Below are positions 35,681 through 43,784 of a DNA stretch of 64,000 bases, one piece after another. Numbering within the stretch: the stretch's first letter is position 1; each line of letters starts with the position of its first letter. A program made the position numbers and the translations under genes. The stretch is from JADCRZ01 sp037718865 (GTDB lineage Bacteria; Bacteroidota; Bacteroidia; Chitinophagales; Chitinophagaceae). The stretch is from positions 35,403-99,402 of the forward strand of contig JBBJMP010000022.1 of NCBI GenBank assembly GCA_037718865.1, given 5' to 3'. The notes beneath the pieces are model-generated. The model saw nothing but the letters and a program-made list of their open reading frames with translations. It ran no database searches and was not told where the DNA came from.

Positions 35681-36475
35681 TTAAATGTCTTTTCTGATCT
35701 GAGTTGTTGTCTCAAACAATTTATCATAGACCGGACTTTCTGTGCTTGTGAATTTATCCCAAAATGTAAAGTACAATCCGAAGTTGTATTTATATTGCTT
35801 GTGATGCAATGAATGATGTGTAGCACCGATGATCCACTTGCCCACTGCATGCTTATGAAAATTAACGGGATAAATTTCTATATTCAGATGGTTGATTACA
35901 CTGCTGAACGTCATAAGTGTTAATTGTATTAAGATCACATATGGATGCAAGGGAAGTACAATCAATGTTAGTGGCAAAACAATGGCTTGCAGCAGGCCTT
36001 CCAGGGGATGAAACGAAAAAGCAGTAAAAGGAGAGGGAATATTACTGTCATGATGTACCTTATGTACAAGGCGGAAAATGGAAGGATGATGCATTAACCG
36101 GTGTAACCAGTAATAATAAGATTCGTGAAGTAACATAGACAATAGCAAACTTACCGGCACATACCACCATCCGTAGAGTGCCGTAGTGGTATACACTCTT
36201 GTATTTCCACTCTGCCAAAGCCATATGGTTACAATCCCTGCCAAAGCAAATATTATGGCTGTAACAGTGCTCCACCCTACTTCCTTTCTTAATTGCCCGG
36301 GCTTATAGGCCCGGTTTACCAACTTCCTTGTTTGCCACTTCTTTGGAAACCAGATATAAAATGCGCTATAGAATAACCCTGCAATCAATAGATAACGGCC
36401 GATGATCACTGCAAAAAAGAGAAAAAATGCCATTACCAAATTATGTGGCTGGGAAATATCAGGGATTTGAAACAT
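35681..36475 (-). CDS. Sterol desaturase/fatty acid hydroxylase superfamily membrane protein
   Basis: 264 residues. Four or more transmembrane helices and the three His clusters of the family: HESYYYWLHRLMHH, VHKVHHDS, and THHSLHHKQYKYNFG. These bind a di-iron centre that hydroxylates or desaturates a lipid chain. No partner is adjacent: it is convergent with the exported RidA gene (8-nt gap) and lies 193 bp from the subtilase gene. The true lipid substrate is unknown; bacterial members include carotenoid, fatty acid and alkylglycerol-related enzymes. Confidence 0.88.
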   Translation of the reverse strand: MFQIPDISQPHNLVMAFFLFFAVIIGRYLLIAGLFYSAFYIWFPKKWQTRKLVNRAYKPGQLRKEVGWSTVTAIIFALAGIVTIWLWQSGNTRVYTTTALYGWWYVPVSLLLSMLLHESYYYWLHRLMHHPSIFRLVHKVHHDSNIPSPFTAFSFHPLEGLLQAIVLPLTLIVLPLHPYVILIQLTLMTFSSVINHLNIEIYPVNFHKHAVGKWIIGATHHSLHHKQYKYNFGLYFTFWDKFTSTESPVYDKLFETTTQIRKDI

Positions 36476-36580
36476 AATGTATATTGAGACTCACTATTGA
36501 TTACCATCATGAGTAACTGATTACAAATTAAATAAATGAATGTTCAGGAGTAAGTAATCTCTAAAGAAATAACATAAAAG

Positions 36581-36615
36581 AAGAGGCTGCCTCAAAGTAA
36601 TTGAGACAGCCTCTT
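36581..36615 (-). terminator. Terminator downstream of the S8 peptidase gene
   Basis: The arms AAGAGGCTGCCTCAA and TTGAGACAGCCTCTT pair over 15 positions with one mismatch and a 5-nt loop. On the minus strand the stem is followed by CTTTTATGTTATTT, weakly U-rich. It sits 53 nt after the peptidase stop on that strand. Confidence 0.7.
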
Positions 36616-36668
36616 CAGCATCAGGAAGGCTTTGTGCCTGTATTATGTGTCGTGATAAAAGGTGCAAC

Positions 36669-38849
36669 TCATAGATCCACCCTCAGGACATATATGGTGT
36701 TGTCACTTTGGTTTGCAGTAAACAATTCATTATTGGTCGCGTCATATGCCAGTCCTTCCGCTTTTTCCGTGCCGGAACCGGGTGCTGCAAATGTGCCGTG
36801 GATGATCATTGTTTCAGGATTAAAAACAGTAATAATACCCGTTGTAGAATTGCCGCTAAATAAAAGACCATTCCCGTATGCCAATGAACGGCAGTCGCCA
36901 CCTGGAGGAGGAAAGGAACCGACAATGGCACCTGATGAAAGTTTGATTTTGTAAATGCGTGTGATAGTGGAATAATAGATGTGCGTTCCGTCATAAGCCA
37001 TTGCCTCTCCGCGTCCCGGAGGAACGGGCATAGACGCTGTTTGAGCTCCGGAAAATGGGTTTATACTATTGATAAATCCAGCGCCGGTAGTTACGTTAGC
37101 TACCCGTATGCTTGTACCGTCCCACTCCATGCTGCCTATGGTTAGATTTTCTGCCGGACCAACGGTTCCCAGTAAAGCTCCGTTTGCCGGATTGAGGTAA
37201 AATATCTTTTCCGCTAATGGCTGCTGCGTAAGAAACAGCAATGCAGGCCTTAAAATGGAACCAATAGGAAAGGTTCTGCTATATGCCAGGGCGGAGCTTG
37301 AACCGTTATTTATTTGTGGAAAAGGAAACCTTCGGGCAATTACATAGTCCAGTCTAGGAACAGGTGTTGTTGACAGCGCGCTAAATGCATTGATCCGCCC
37401 TTTGCCGATTTTACCAATGAGTGCAGGGTTTTTTGCATTGATATTATCGCAGGTAGATTCTATAATGTTTCTTACCTGGGCATTGGTAAGTCCTTTGTTC
37501 TTCGACCAGATTAGCGCTGCGAGTCCGGCAACATGCGGCGAAGACATGGAGGTTCCGGAAAGGTATGTATACGTATCATTCGGAATAGTTGAATAAATGT
37601 TTGTCCCCGGTGCGCATACATCTACTTCCGGACCAACTGCAGAAGAAGGTGAAATCACGTCTTTGTTATTGGTGTTTGCCACTGCTATCGTCTGCGGATA
37701 TATGGCAGGGTAAGTAACAGCGCCGCCGTTGGTATTGCCGGCCGCAAATACAACCACTACATTTTTAGTGACCGCATAGATAATCGCATTTCTTACACCT
37801 ATATGGTCTCCGCTCATCCTCCAGCTGCAGTTAATAACGTACCTGCGACCCGGATTGGCCACTGCCTGGTTAGCTACATAGGTGATGGCATCAGCACGGT
37901 TTTGGTTCATCCCTGATGTCAGATTAATTCTTAAAGGCATGATCCTGCATTTAGAAGCCACCCCTATAACGCCTGTGCTGTTATCGACAGCGGCAACAGT
38001 GCCGGCAACATGCGTTCCATGTATATCTGCGTCGTCGGGTGATGAGTCGCCGGCATCGGCAAAATCCCAGTCTTCCGCTCCTCTTGGTAAAAAATTAGCT
38101 ACCAGGTCAGGGTGATCCAGATCGGCCCCGGTGTCGATTACCGCTACAATAACATTTGATTCTCCCCGGGTGTAATCCCATGCAGCAGGAGCATCTATGT
38201 CGGCATCGACGGTCCCTGCTATTCCACCTACAACCTGTCCGGTATTATTTAACCCCCATAATCTAGCAAAGTCGGGATCATCGGGTATGTAAAGCAATGC
38301 ATCGTTAAATCCGGCTTCACTTGGCTCAGCGAACATGACTTCGTCTAATGACGAAAACTCCCGGATCGTTTCAAAGAGGCCCTTGCCTTCAGGCACAGAA
38401 AGCGTGTAATAACCTGGGGTACGTTGCGTTTGAACGATCGTTGCTTTTTTATAAGCAATAATTTTTTCCGCCTCGGTATCTGTAATATCTTCATTAAACT
38501 GAACAGTAAATTCATCAGGTAAAAAGAAGCGTGTGTTGCCTTCAACATCTTTCATAACAGGCAATGTGTTGGCAACACCTGACTGATCATTTAATGTACT
38601 GCCGGCAGACTCAAGGTCCCCCTGTGGCGATACCTTAAATACGGCAAATCCGCGTTGCAAGTTTATAGCTCTATTGATTGATAAAGCTGTTGATTCCATT
38701 ACTTCCAAAGCGTTCTCTTGTGTTGCTTCGGGTTGGAAAGTAGCAACGATCTCATCCGTTGCAGGAGTGAACGTTTTTTCTTTTTGGTTAAGTTTGTCAG
38801 GATAGTAAAACTCGGTTTCCTGTTTTACTTTTGGTTTTGTGGCATCCAT
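36669..38849 (-). CDS. S8-family subtilisin-like serine peptidase without signal peptide
   Basis: 726 residues from ATG 38849 (MDATKPKVKQETEFYYPDK); an ATG at 38930 adds a poor leader. Residues 1-205 form a prodomain-like region (RFFLPDEFTVQFNED; YYTLSVPEGKGLFETIRE). The catalytic triad is complete: D239 in VIDTGADLDHPDL, H277 in HGTHVAGTVAA, S434 in SGTSMSSPHVAGLAAL. The C-terminal 240 residues form a beta-propeller-like domain with repeated YNP/GxL signatures. No signal peptide is visible, odd for a subtilase with a prodomain. It is divergent from the SIR2-TIR/nSTAND1 pair (301 bp apart). A link to that pair is possible but unproven. Confidence 0.86.
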   Translation of the reverse strand: MDATKPKVKQETEFYYPDKLNQKEKTFTPATDEIVATFQPEATQENALEVMESTALSINRAINLQRGFAVFKVSPQGDLESAGSTLNDQSGVANTLPVMKDVEGNTRFFLPDEFTVQFNEDITDTEAEKIIAYKKATIVQTQRTPGYYTLSVPEGKGLFETIREFSSLDEVMFAEPSEAGFNDALLYIPDDPDFARLWGLNNTGQVVGGIAGTVDADIDAPAAWDYTRGESNVIVAVIDTGADLDHPDLVANFLPRGAEDWDFADAGDSSPDDADIHGTHVAGTVAAVDNSTGVIGVASKCRIMPLRINLTSGMNQNRADAITYVANQAVANPGRRYVINCSWRMSGDHIGVRNAIIYAVTKNVVVVFAAGNTNGGAVTYPAIYPQTIAVANTNNKDVISPSSAVGPEVDVCAPGTNIYSTIPNDTYTYLSGTSMSSPHVAGLAALIWSKNKGLTNAQVRNIIESTCDNINAKNPALIGKIGKGRINAFSALSTTPVPRLDYVIARRFPFPQINNGSSSALAYSRTFPIGSILRPALLFLTQQPLAEKIFYLNPANGALLGTVGPAENLTIGSMEWDGTSIRVANVTTGAGFINSINPFSGAQTASMPVPPGRGEAMAYDGTHIYYSTITRIYKIKLSSGAIVGSFPPPGGDCRSLAYGNGLLFSGNSTTGIITVFNPETMIIHGTFAAPGSGTEKAEGLAYDATNNELFTANQSDNTIYVLRVDL

Positions 38850-39150
38850 TTTAAAGGTGTTTAGGTTGGTTAAATAAACAGCACAAATGTCTGATTCGCC
38901 CGCCGGACAACCTATGTTGGGCCTACTCAAATTACAACGTATAAATACTTGTATTTTTTAAGAAACAGTACTCTTGCAGGTATAGGAAGGATAATTTAAT
39001 TTCAGATTCAAACTATTGCTTTTTATAATAGTTTTATTTAATATTAGTATTGCATTCTACCCTGTTAACGTTCAGACACCGGGAAAGTCATCAGGCTTCA
39101 ACCTGACGACTACAGACTTATACAGAAACCATTGAGAAATTGCGACTTCT

Positions 39151-40479
39151 ATGCCAGTTAATTATACCAATTTGTCTAATTATTATAACGCTAAACAGCT
39201 GATCCCTATAATTGGCAACGAAATACTAAAGATAAAAAAAGGCATAGATGAAAATGGCCAGGACAGGTTATTGACTTTCGAGGAATATTTTATAGAGGAG
39301 TACACTGATTTAACCTTCGGCAGTGACCAGTGCCCGAAAACCATCTCAGAACTTGCCTTAAGAAAACCTGATCTGAACAGTTCCGATATTATTGCGATAT
39401 ACCGCGCCATTCCTGCAGACCGGTTTGACCTTAACCTGCTGAAAAAGCTGGCAGGGCTTAATAAATTTGAATTCTTTATTTCAACTACTTATGACGGCAA
39501 ATTAGAAGAAGTGATAGAGAAGGAAGGTAAAGTAAACACGGAGACCATTTTCTGGAATCATGAAAAAAAAGAGCCGTTATACATCAATTTCGAAAACAAT
39601 GCCAGAAAGATGATCTACCTGTTTGGTGGCATCGCTGACGCGTACATCACTGAGGAGATATCTTTTAGCGATGAGGATAAATTAGAGTGCTTATTTAACC
39701 TGTCGTTATACAATTCTATAAATCCCAGCAGAAACACAGACAAATTTTCATTCCTTGAATATTTAAGAAACAAAATACTATTGTTTGTTGGTAACAACTT
39801 TCAGGATTTATTCATGCGATTTCTCATTAGAACGCTTTATAATTCACCCTACAAAAACAATAAAAGCAAAGCCTATATTATCAATGATCAGAAAGCGAAG
39901 CTGGGATTTGAGAAATACTTTTTCGATAAGTATGGAATTCAAATCATTCATGACTCTCCGATCGGAGAGGTCATCAACACGCTATATGATACGATACAGG
40001 GAGACCAGGAATTTAAGGAACGTTATAAATATAAGGTATTCATTTCTTACGACCGTGAAGATGCTGCGTGCGCCGAAAAGATCAATACCGGGTTGAGAAA
40101 CCGGGGTATCAACTCCTGGCTGGATACACGGGATCTTGGCATAGCCACGCATCGTGATGAGATAAGAAAAGTAATTGAGTCGACGGATACACGGATATTT
40201 ATTTCCATCCTTTCCCGGAAATTAGCCGATAAATCCAATGACGAATCCTATGTTAAAAGCTTCGAGTGGAAAATTGCAGACAACAGATACAGAGCAAACG
40301 AATTTATGAGAGGAAGGGGCGACAAAGTGGAAGATTTTATCGTTGTTCCGATAGCGGTAGACGACTTCCAACATTATATCCAAAAGCTGCCTCAATTAAT
40401 TGAAAAAGATAATATCCAGCGATGCAATGATCCCGGCTTGTTAGATGACATAGAAGACAAAATTCAAAGCCAGCAATAA
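39151..40479 (+). CDS. Degenerate SIR2-like domain fused to a TIR domain
   Basis: 442 residues. The N-terminal 270 residues fit the SIR2-like fold used in defence genes: LIPIIGNEIL (GAGxS region), FEFFISTTYDGKLEE (TTN-like), YLFGGI in place of the catalytic LHG, and LLFVGNNFQDLFMRFLIR. The catalytic His is absent, so this domain is probably not an active NADase. The TIR domain (about 295-425) is better preserved: YKVFISYDREDAACAEKI, then WLDTRDLGIATHRDEIRKVI, and the Glu in KSFEWKIADN (E372), the usual catalytic Glu position. Effect expected: NAD+ cleavage when triggered. It ends 1 nt before the nSTAND1 gene, so the two are co-translated. Confidence 0.78.
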   Translation: MPVNYTNLSNYYNAKQLIPIIGNEILKIKKGIDENGQDRLLTFEEYFIEEYTDLTFGSDQCPKTISELALRKPDLNSSDIIAIYRAIPADRFDLNLLKKLAGLNKFEFFISTTYDGKLEEVIEKEGKVNTETIFWNHEKKEPLYINFENNARKMIYLFGGIADAYITEEISFSDEDKLECLFNLSLYNSINPSRNTDKFSFLEYLRNKILLFVGNNFQDLFMRFLIRTLYNSPYKNNKSKAYIINDQKAKLGFEKYFFDKYGIQIIHDSPIGEVINTLYDTIQGDQEFKERYKYKVFISYDREDAACAEKINTGLRNRGINSWLDTRDLGIATHRDEIRKVIESTDTRIFISILSRKLADKSNDESYVKSFEWKIADNRYRANEFMRGRGDKVEDFIVVPIAVDDFQHYIQKLPQLIEKDNIQRCNDPGLLDDIEDKIQSQQ

Positions 40480-40480
40480 A

Positions 40481-42436
40481 ATGAACACGCTTAATCCTTA
40501 TAAAGGACTTTTTGCATATACGGCAAAAGATGAAAATGTATTTTTCGGAAGAACCAGGGAAACAGCTGATTTATTAGAGATGATTAAAAACAATCAGCTT
40601 GTTGTACTTTACGGTGAATCGGGGACAGGGAAAACTTCATTAATAAAGGCTAAACTTTTCCCGGAACTAAAAAGACAATATTTTTATCCCATATATATCA
40701 GGTTAAATTTTACCACTCAATCTGACCCCCTGGAACAAGTCAGGAAAAGAATTTACGAAGACCTTAAAGAATGGGACCCGAATATTCCGTCATTTTCTCC
40801 AGACCTTACGTTGATTGAATATGCAGCCAAAACCAGCCTTTTTGGCGGTTTGATCAAACCCATACTTTTCTTTGATCAGTTCGAAGAACTGTTTACCCTC
40901 AGCCCCAAATACATCCACCCATCTGTGCTGGAAACCTTTATCGATCAACTAGCCGATCTTATTGAAGTAAGATTACCTGGAAAATATAAAAAAACGCTGG
41001 TCTCCGCCGGCGATGCGGAGATGCCCGATGAACAAACGTGTAATGAAAATGTATTAAAATTTACGGTAGTGTTTAGCTTACGCCAGGATTACATAGCGCA
41101 ACTTGACGATCTAAAATATAAAATTCCATCCATCATTTCTAATAAATACCGGATTAAGAAGTTTGATTCCGGCCAGGCTTTAGATGCTGTAATAGAACCG
41201 GCTAAAAAATTTGTGGAGGCCAATAAGCTTAATGAGCATAATATTGTAGAGGTAGATACGGCTAAGATGATTATTAAAGAACTGGGGGTCCCTACGATTA
41301 TTGCAGACTATAAAACAAATAAAAACCGTAAGATAATTAGTGATACCCTTGCTTCAACTAACGCAGGTAATAGTGAACCCATTTTCGATAACCTGGCCAT
41401 TGACCCTACCATTCTTAGCCTCTATTGTTTTCAGTTATTTGAAGAGGCGCAAAGCGCTTTAAGTGCAGGTTTTTCTTCGGCGGCTACCAAATTATTTAAT
41501 ACATCAAAGAAAACTGAAAGTATCCAAGGTGTTGTAATTACCCCTGCCCTGGTGCAGAGATTTAAACCTGATGACATATTGAAAAAATATTATAGCGACA
41601 AACTTTCCAGACACCAGCAAGTAAAAAGATCGATAGAAAAATATTTGATCACCAAGGATGGAAGAAGGATACTTAAATCGTTTGATCTATTCATACAAGA
41701 ATCCGGATTAAGTGAAAATACGGTACAAAGCGTGATTGACGACTCCGCCATTCTGCGCATATATGGTGAAAGAGAAGGCAGGGAAATAGAAGTTGTTCAT
41801 GATCAGATCGCCAGGCAGGCATTGATCAGCAGAAAGATAAGGGAATCAAACAGGATCAAGATAGTAGGCTCTGCCATTGCGATTGGCATACTCGTCATAT
41901 CCATCCTGATTACTTCGCAGTATGTGAATTCAAAGACAAATCTTACATCCCTGAACAATCAAATCGAAAGCCTTGCAAAACAAAACGACGAGTTGGAAAT
42001 GAAAAATTCCTCCATACAGAATGCATTGGAAAACCAAAGATCTGAGTTTAAAGTGGAAGAAAGAAATAAAAGCCAAACGATTAATGACGTAAATAATTTA
42101 AGATATGAACTATCAAAGGAGAGATTGCAGACAAAAGATTATAATGCCAGAGTAGCCCGTTTACAGTACAACAATCAAATTTTGGATAACAAATATAAAG
42201 GTTTGCAATCCGAAAATGCCATGCTTACCCAAGAGTTAAGAAAAGAGCAAACCGAACGTAATGCCAATCAGAACAATTCAAATAATTATACAATAACCAT
42301 CGCAACTTTACAGAATGAAAATAAACAATTGAAGGAATCACTTCAAAGTCTGCAGACAAAGTATGATCAGTTAATTAATCCCGTTAATAAAAGCAAGTTA
42401 CCTTCGAAGCAACAGAAACAACAGCAAAAACAGTAA
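40481..42436 (+). CDS. nSTAND1-type NTPase with transmembrane helix and coiled-coil C-terminus
   Basis: 651 residues. NPYKGLFAY and FFGRTRE open an nSTAND1 NTPase; Walker A is GESGTGKTS (K51), Walker B is ILFFDQFEELFT, and the sensor-like VFSLRQDYIAQL follows. The winged-helix/helical part ends near 450 (IEVVHDQIARQALI). A TM helix spans 461-485 (AIAIGILVISILITSQYV). Residues 490-635 are a coiled coil, then a Gln/Lys tail. Most nSTAND1 proteins end in WD40 or TPR sensors; here a membrane segment and coiled coil replace them. With the SIR2-TIR gene 1 nt upstream, it looks like the regulator of a membrane-linked defence pair. Confidence 0.82.
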   Translation: MNTLNPYKGLFAYTAKDENVFFGRTRETADLLEMIKNNQLVVLYGESGTGKTSLIKAKLFPELKRQYFYPIYIRLNFTTQSDPLEQVRKRIYEDLKEWDPNIPSFSPDLTLIEYAAKTSLFGGLIKPILFFDQFEELFTLSPKYIHPSVLETFIDQLADLIEVRLPGKYKKTLVSAGDAEMPDEQTCNENVLKFTVVFSLRQDYIAQLDDLKYKIPSIISNKYRIKKFDSGQALDAVIEPAKKFVEANKLNEHNIVEVDTAKMIIKELGVPTIIADYKTNKNRKIISDTLASTNAGNSEPIFDNLAIDPTILSLYCFQLFEEAQSALSAGFSSAATKLFNTSKKTESIQGVVITPALVQRFKPDDILKKYYSDKLSRHQQVKRSIEKYLITKDGRRILKSFDLFIQESGLSENTVQSVIDDSAILRIYGEREGREIEVVHDQIARQALISRKIRESNRIKIVGSAIAIGILVISILITSQYVNSKTNLTSLNNQIESLAKQNDELEMKNSSIQNALENQRSEFKVEERNKSQTINDVNNLRYELSKERLQTKDYNARVARLQYNNQILDNKYKGLQSENAMLTQELRKEQTERNANQNNSNNYTITIATLQNENKQLKESLQSLQTKYDQLINPVNKSKLPSKQQKQQQKQ

Positions 42437-42454
42437 TGTAATAGCTGCCAAAAT

Positions 42455-43765
42455 CTATTCATTCGCCGGTATCGGAAACTGCATCCATACATTATCGTCA
42501 GGTCTGTCGATAGGTAATTGACTTAACAGATTATACCTCCTTAGGTCAATCCACCGGTGCCCTTCACCAAAAAGCGAATAGCGTCTTTGCTTTAATATTT
42601 CCGTGATCAAACTATTTTTGTCCGTAGCCCCTGCGTAGTCAGTCAATCCGGCCGCTTTCCTGATTGTGTTAATTGCAGTAACCGCATCAGCAGTAACGCC
42701 CAATTGTGCTTTCACTTCTGCCAAGATCAATACCAGCTCTTCGTTGCGGACGATTGGGATGGGATCAACATTGGTTTTGTACAAATAAAAGTCGTAGTTG
42801 CTTTGCAAAGCATCCTGGAAAGCGGCGCTCGTTCTTAACGTTACCTTACTTAATCGCTTATCCCCCACCTCTGCATCGGTTACGAAGGATGGATGTGCCA
42901 CCCTTGTTTCCCCACTTGAATTTCTTGGATAAAACAGGGGATTCAACTGATCGCCACCCGCAGCTGAAAACAGGTGAAAAACCCCGGTAGTCAAATCGCC
43001 ATTTAAGTCCAGGAAAGAATCCGTTAGTGCTGCATTGGCTGCGGTCCAATCCTGTTTGTAAATGGCTACTCTTGCCGACAGTGCTCTGTTGAACTTTGAA
43101 AATTGCGCCGCATTTCTGGCGTAGAGAGTAGTAGTGAATGGCAGGTCCGCCGTATTGCCTTTCAAATCGGTATTGGCTTCATTTAACAAACCGATAATGG
43201 CATCCAATGATTGCTGCAGGTTTAAAAATGGGCCCAGCTTATCAGGATCTTTTACATCAACCCTTACCCCGTTGTTGTACAGTAAATTGAACACGGATAA
43301 AAGCTGGTAGGCCTGTATTGTCTTTGCATAGGCAATACCTGCTTTGCGCTGTAAATCTGTGATAGGTGCTTTAGTTGACGTTAGTGCATCAATTAAAATA
43401 TTGGTATTTCTGATGACCCTGTACCTTGCTGCAAAAGGGTTGGTGAGATAAAACGTATTATTGTCCAAAACGGCACTTGACTTGCCCAGCAAATCTGATG
43501 TAAAGCGTGGATCGGACGTGGAGAACCTGTAATATTCCCGGCCTATTACGCATAAGTCATCATAATAAGCTCCCAGGGACTCCCGCATACCGGATTCGCT
43601 TCCATCCGCAAGGTTTTGCAATTCGCTTAACGAAGCATTAACCACTATACCAGTGGCATCGGGATTATTAGGATCGAGTATCGGTTCTACTTTGCAGGCG
43701 GACAATAAAAACAGAGGCATCGCTATTGCAGCAACCTTTATATATGTTTGAAGCTGAATATTCAT
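42455..43765 (-). CDS. SusD/RagB-family lipoprotein (second pair)
   Basis: 436 residues. Lipobox FLLSAC with Cys 24. Family segments: YDDLCVIGREYYRFSTSDPR, RVIRNTNILIDAL, AYQLLSVFNLLYNNGVRV and the C-terminal RRYSLFGEGHRWIDLRRYNL typical of SusD. It follows the SusC gene by 19 nt on the minus strand. No enzyme gene accompanies the pair, so the substrate is unknown. It is convergent with the nSTAND1 gene, 18 bp away. Confidence 0.92.
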   Translation of the reverse strand: MNIQLQTYIKVAAIAMPLFLLSACKVEPILDPNNPDATGIVVNASLSELQNLADGSESGMRESLGAYYDDLCVIGREYYRFSTSDPRFTSDLLGKSSAVLDNNTFYLTNPFAARYRVIRNTNILIDALTSTKAPITDLQRKAGIAYAKTIQAYQLLSVFNLLYNNGVRVDVKDPDKLGPFLNLQQSLDAIIGLLNEANTDLKGNTADLPFTTTLYARNAAQFSKFNRALSARVAIYKQDWTAANAALTDSFLDLNGDLTTGVFHLFSAAGGDQLNPLFYPRNSSGETRVAHPSFVTDAEVGDKRLSKVTLRTSAAFQDALQSNYDFYLYKTNVDPIPIVRNEELVLILAEVKAQLGVTADAVTAINTIRKAAGLTDYAGATDKNSLITEILKQRRYSLFGEGHRWIDLRRYNLLSQLPIDRPDDNVWMQFPIPANE

Positions 43766-43784
43766 TTCTATTAATTTAAAGGGC

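Noticed and set aside
39151..42436. Classification as Thoeris or CBASS
   Set aside because: No ThsA-type SLOG protein or cyclic nucleotide synthase; SIR2 and TIR are on one chain with a STAND partner.
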